Shown in pieces: positions 48,686 to 48,975 of a DNA stretch of 48,975 nucleotides. Positions within the stretch are counted from its first letter, which is position 1, and each line of letters starts with the position of its first letter. A program made the translations under genes and the position numbers. The DNA lies in assembly GCA_022826865.1 (NCBI GenBank), contig JAJDUC010000114.1, positions 1 to 48,975 of the forward strand. Direction: 5' to 3'. Under the pieces are notes generated by a model. The model was not told the origin of the DNA, made no database searches, and was given only the letters and a program-made list of their open reading frames with translations. This stretch comes from Anaerolineae bacterium (lineage in GTDB: Bacteria; Chloroflexota; Anaerolineae; Aggregatilineales; Phototrophicaceae).

Positions 48686-48822
48686 CTGTATCAAAGTCGG
48701 TTGACTTTCTTCATATACTGGCGATTTGGTAGGGGCGACTCGGTGAGTCGCCCAATTTCGATCCTGTTCGTACCCATCGGGCGATCCACCGGATCGCCCC
48801 TACCAGACAATTTCAACCGAAA
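48686..48822. mobile_element. 137-bp REP-containing inverted-repeat element, copy 2
   Basis: This is the reverse complement of the element at 36727-36861. It begins CTGTATCAAAGTCGGTTGA, has the two GTAG hairpins (48729-48753 and 48779-48803), the spacer AATTTCGATCCTGTTCG, and ends TTTCAACCGAAA. Match extends about 40 bases beyond one hairpin and 20 beyond the other, so the mobile unit is larger than the REP doublet. It occupies part of the 361-base gene-free end of the window. Confidence 0.8.
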
Positions 48823-48938
48823 AAACTTTGCCACCGAGTACACCGAGAAAAACGAGAGCGTCGAGAATCGTGTACGAAATATGCCCTTTTCTCAGTAGAA
48901 TCAAGTTAGTCATGCGAAATTCAGCATAAGGTCGATAT

Positions 48939-48963
48939 GTAGGGGCGACACTGTGTGTCGCCC
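48939..48963 (+). repeat. REP hairpin at the window edge
   Basis: GTAG (48939-48942) is followed by the stem GGGCGACAC/GTGTCGCCC (48943-48951, 48955-48963). It may be the left half of a doublet cut by the window end. Confidence 0.75.
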
Positions 48964-48975
48964 GAAAATTCGCGC

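Noticed and set aside
48838..48900. Short frame ATEYTEKNESVENR at the window end
   Set aside because: GCCACCGAGTACACCGAGAAAAA looks like a common intergenic repeat word, with no start, ribosome site or domain.
1..48975. tRNA, rRNA or CRISPR array
   Set aside because: I saw no tRNA arm pattern, rRNA signature or regularly spaced direct repeats; the repeats present are irregularly placed REP hairpins.

Overview
The window is high-GC bacterial DNA from what looks like a saprophytic heterotroph. I infer a Chloroflexota (Anaerolineae-like) bacterium. The grounds are stacked sugar ABC transporters without their own ATPases, secreted SH3-like proteins with DNCC cysteine repeats, M23/LysM wall enzymes, NamZ and a cupin-type phosphoglucose isomerase. 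No rRNA, tRNA or marker gene is present, so this assignment is an inference. I saw no tRNA, rRNA, CRISPR array or replication origin.

Layout. 1-0.8 kb: the tail of an IS1182-like transposase and a REP-associated tyrosine transposase (RAYT). GTAG-type REP hairpins matching that class of transposase occur through the whole window, alone, as doublets, and inside two kinds of small inverted-repeat element. 0.9-2.7 kb: a CUT1 permease pair without a binding protein. 2.9-9.4 kb: a vanadium haloperoxidase-like phosphatase, a GH3 NagZ-like hexosaminidase, a membrane-anchored beta-propeller and a LysM-M23 peptidase. 9.6-11.4 kb: an ABC exporter half with a degenerate catalytic site.

11.6-19.7 kb is a coherent ketohexose module. 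A ROK kinase and a 6-phosphofructokinase relative diverge from a DeoR regulator. The regulator is followed by a 17-codon leader-like ORF, a CUT2 binding protein that is a tandem fusion of two nearly identical domains, its permease and ATPase, and a LacD-type bisphosphate aldolase. The implied route is import, phosphorylation at C6, phosphorylation at C1, and cleavage to triose phosphates.

19.7-31.2 kb is more accessory. It holds a CaiB-type CoA transferase and an AT-richer cassette of small secreted and membrane proteins; one of these is broken by a 47-bp insertion that forms a perfect 20-bp hairpin. Next come two tandem OPA-type MFS carriers, a threitol/erythritol-type alcohol dehydrogenase and three paralogous SDRs. 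A small restriction-modification pair of lower GC sits inside the SDR array, beside an 8-codon SDR remnant, and a second DNA methyltransferase follows the array.

31.3-36.5 kb is a minus-strand operon: Tat-exported sugar-binding protein, two permeases, Gfo/Idh oxidoreductase and TIM-barrel isomerase. 36.9-48.6 kb carries NamZ (GH171), another CUT1 binding protein with two permeases, a double-GNAT protein, a PIG-L deacetylase-like protein, a PhyH-type dioxygenase, a secreted cysteine-repeat protein with an HEACH motif, a PfkB kinase, a sulfatase and a cupin phosphoglucose isomerase. This is consistent with uptake and remodelling of amino sugars or other decorated sugars. Two inverted copies of a 135-137 bp REP-containing element bracket this last block.
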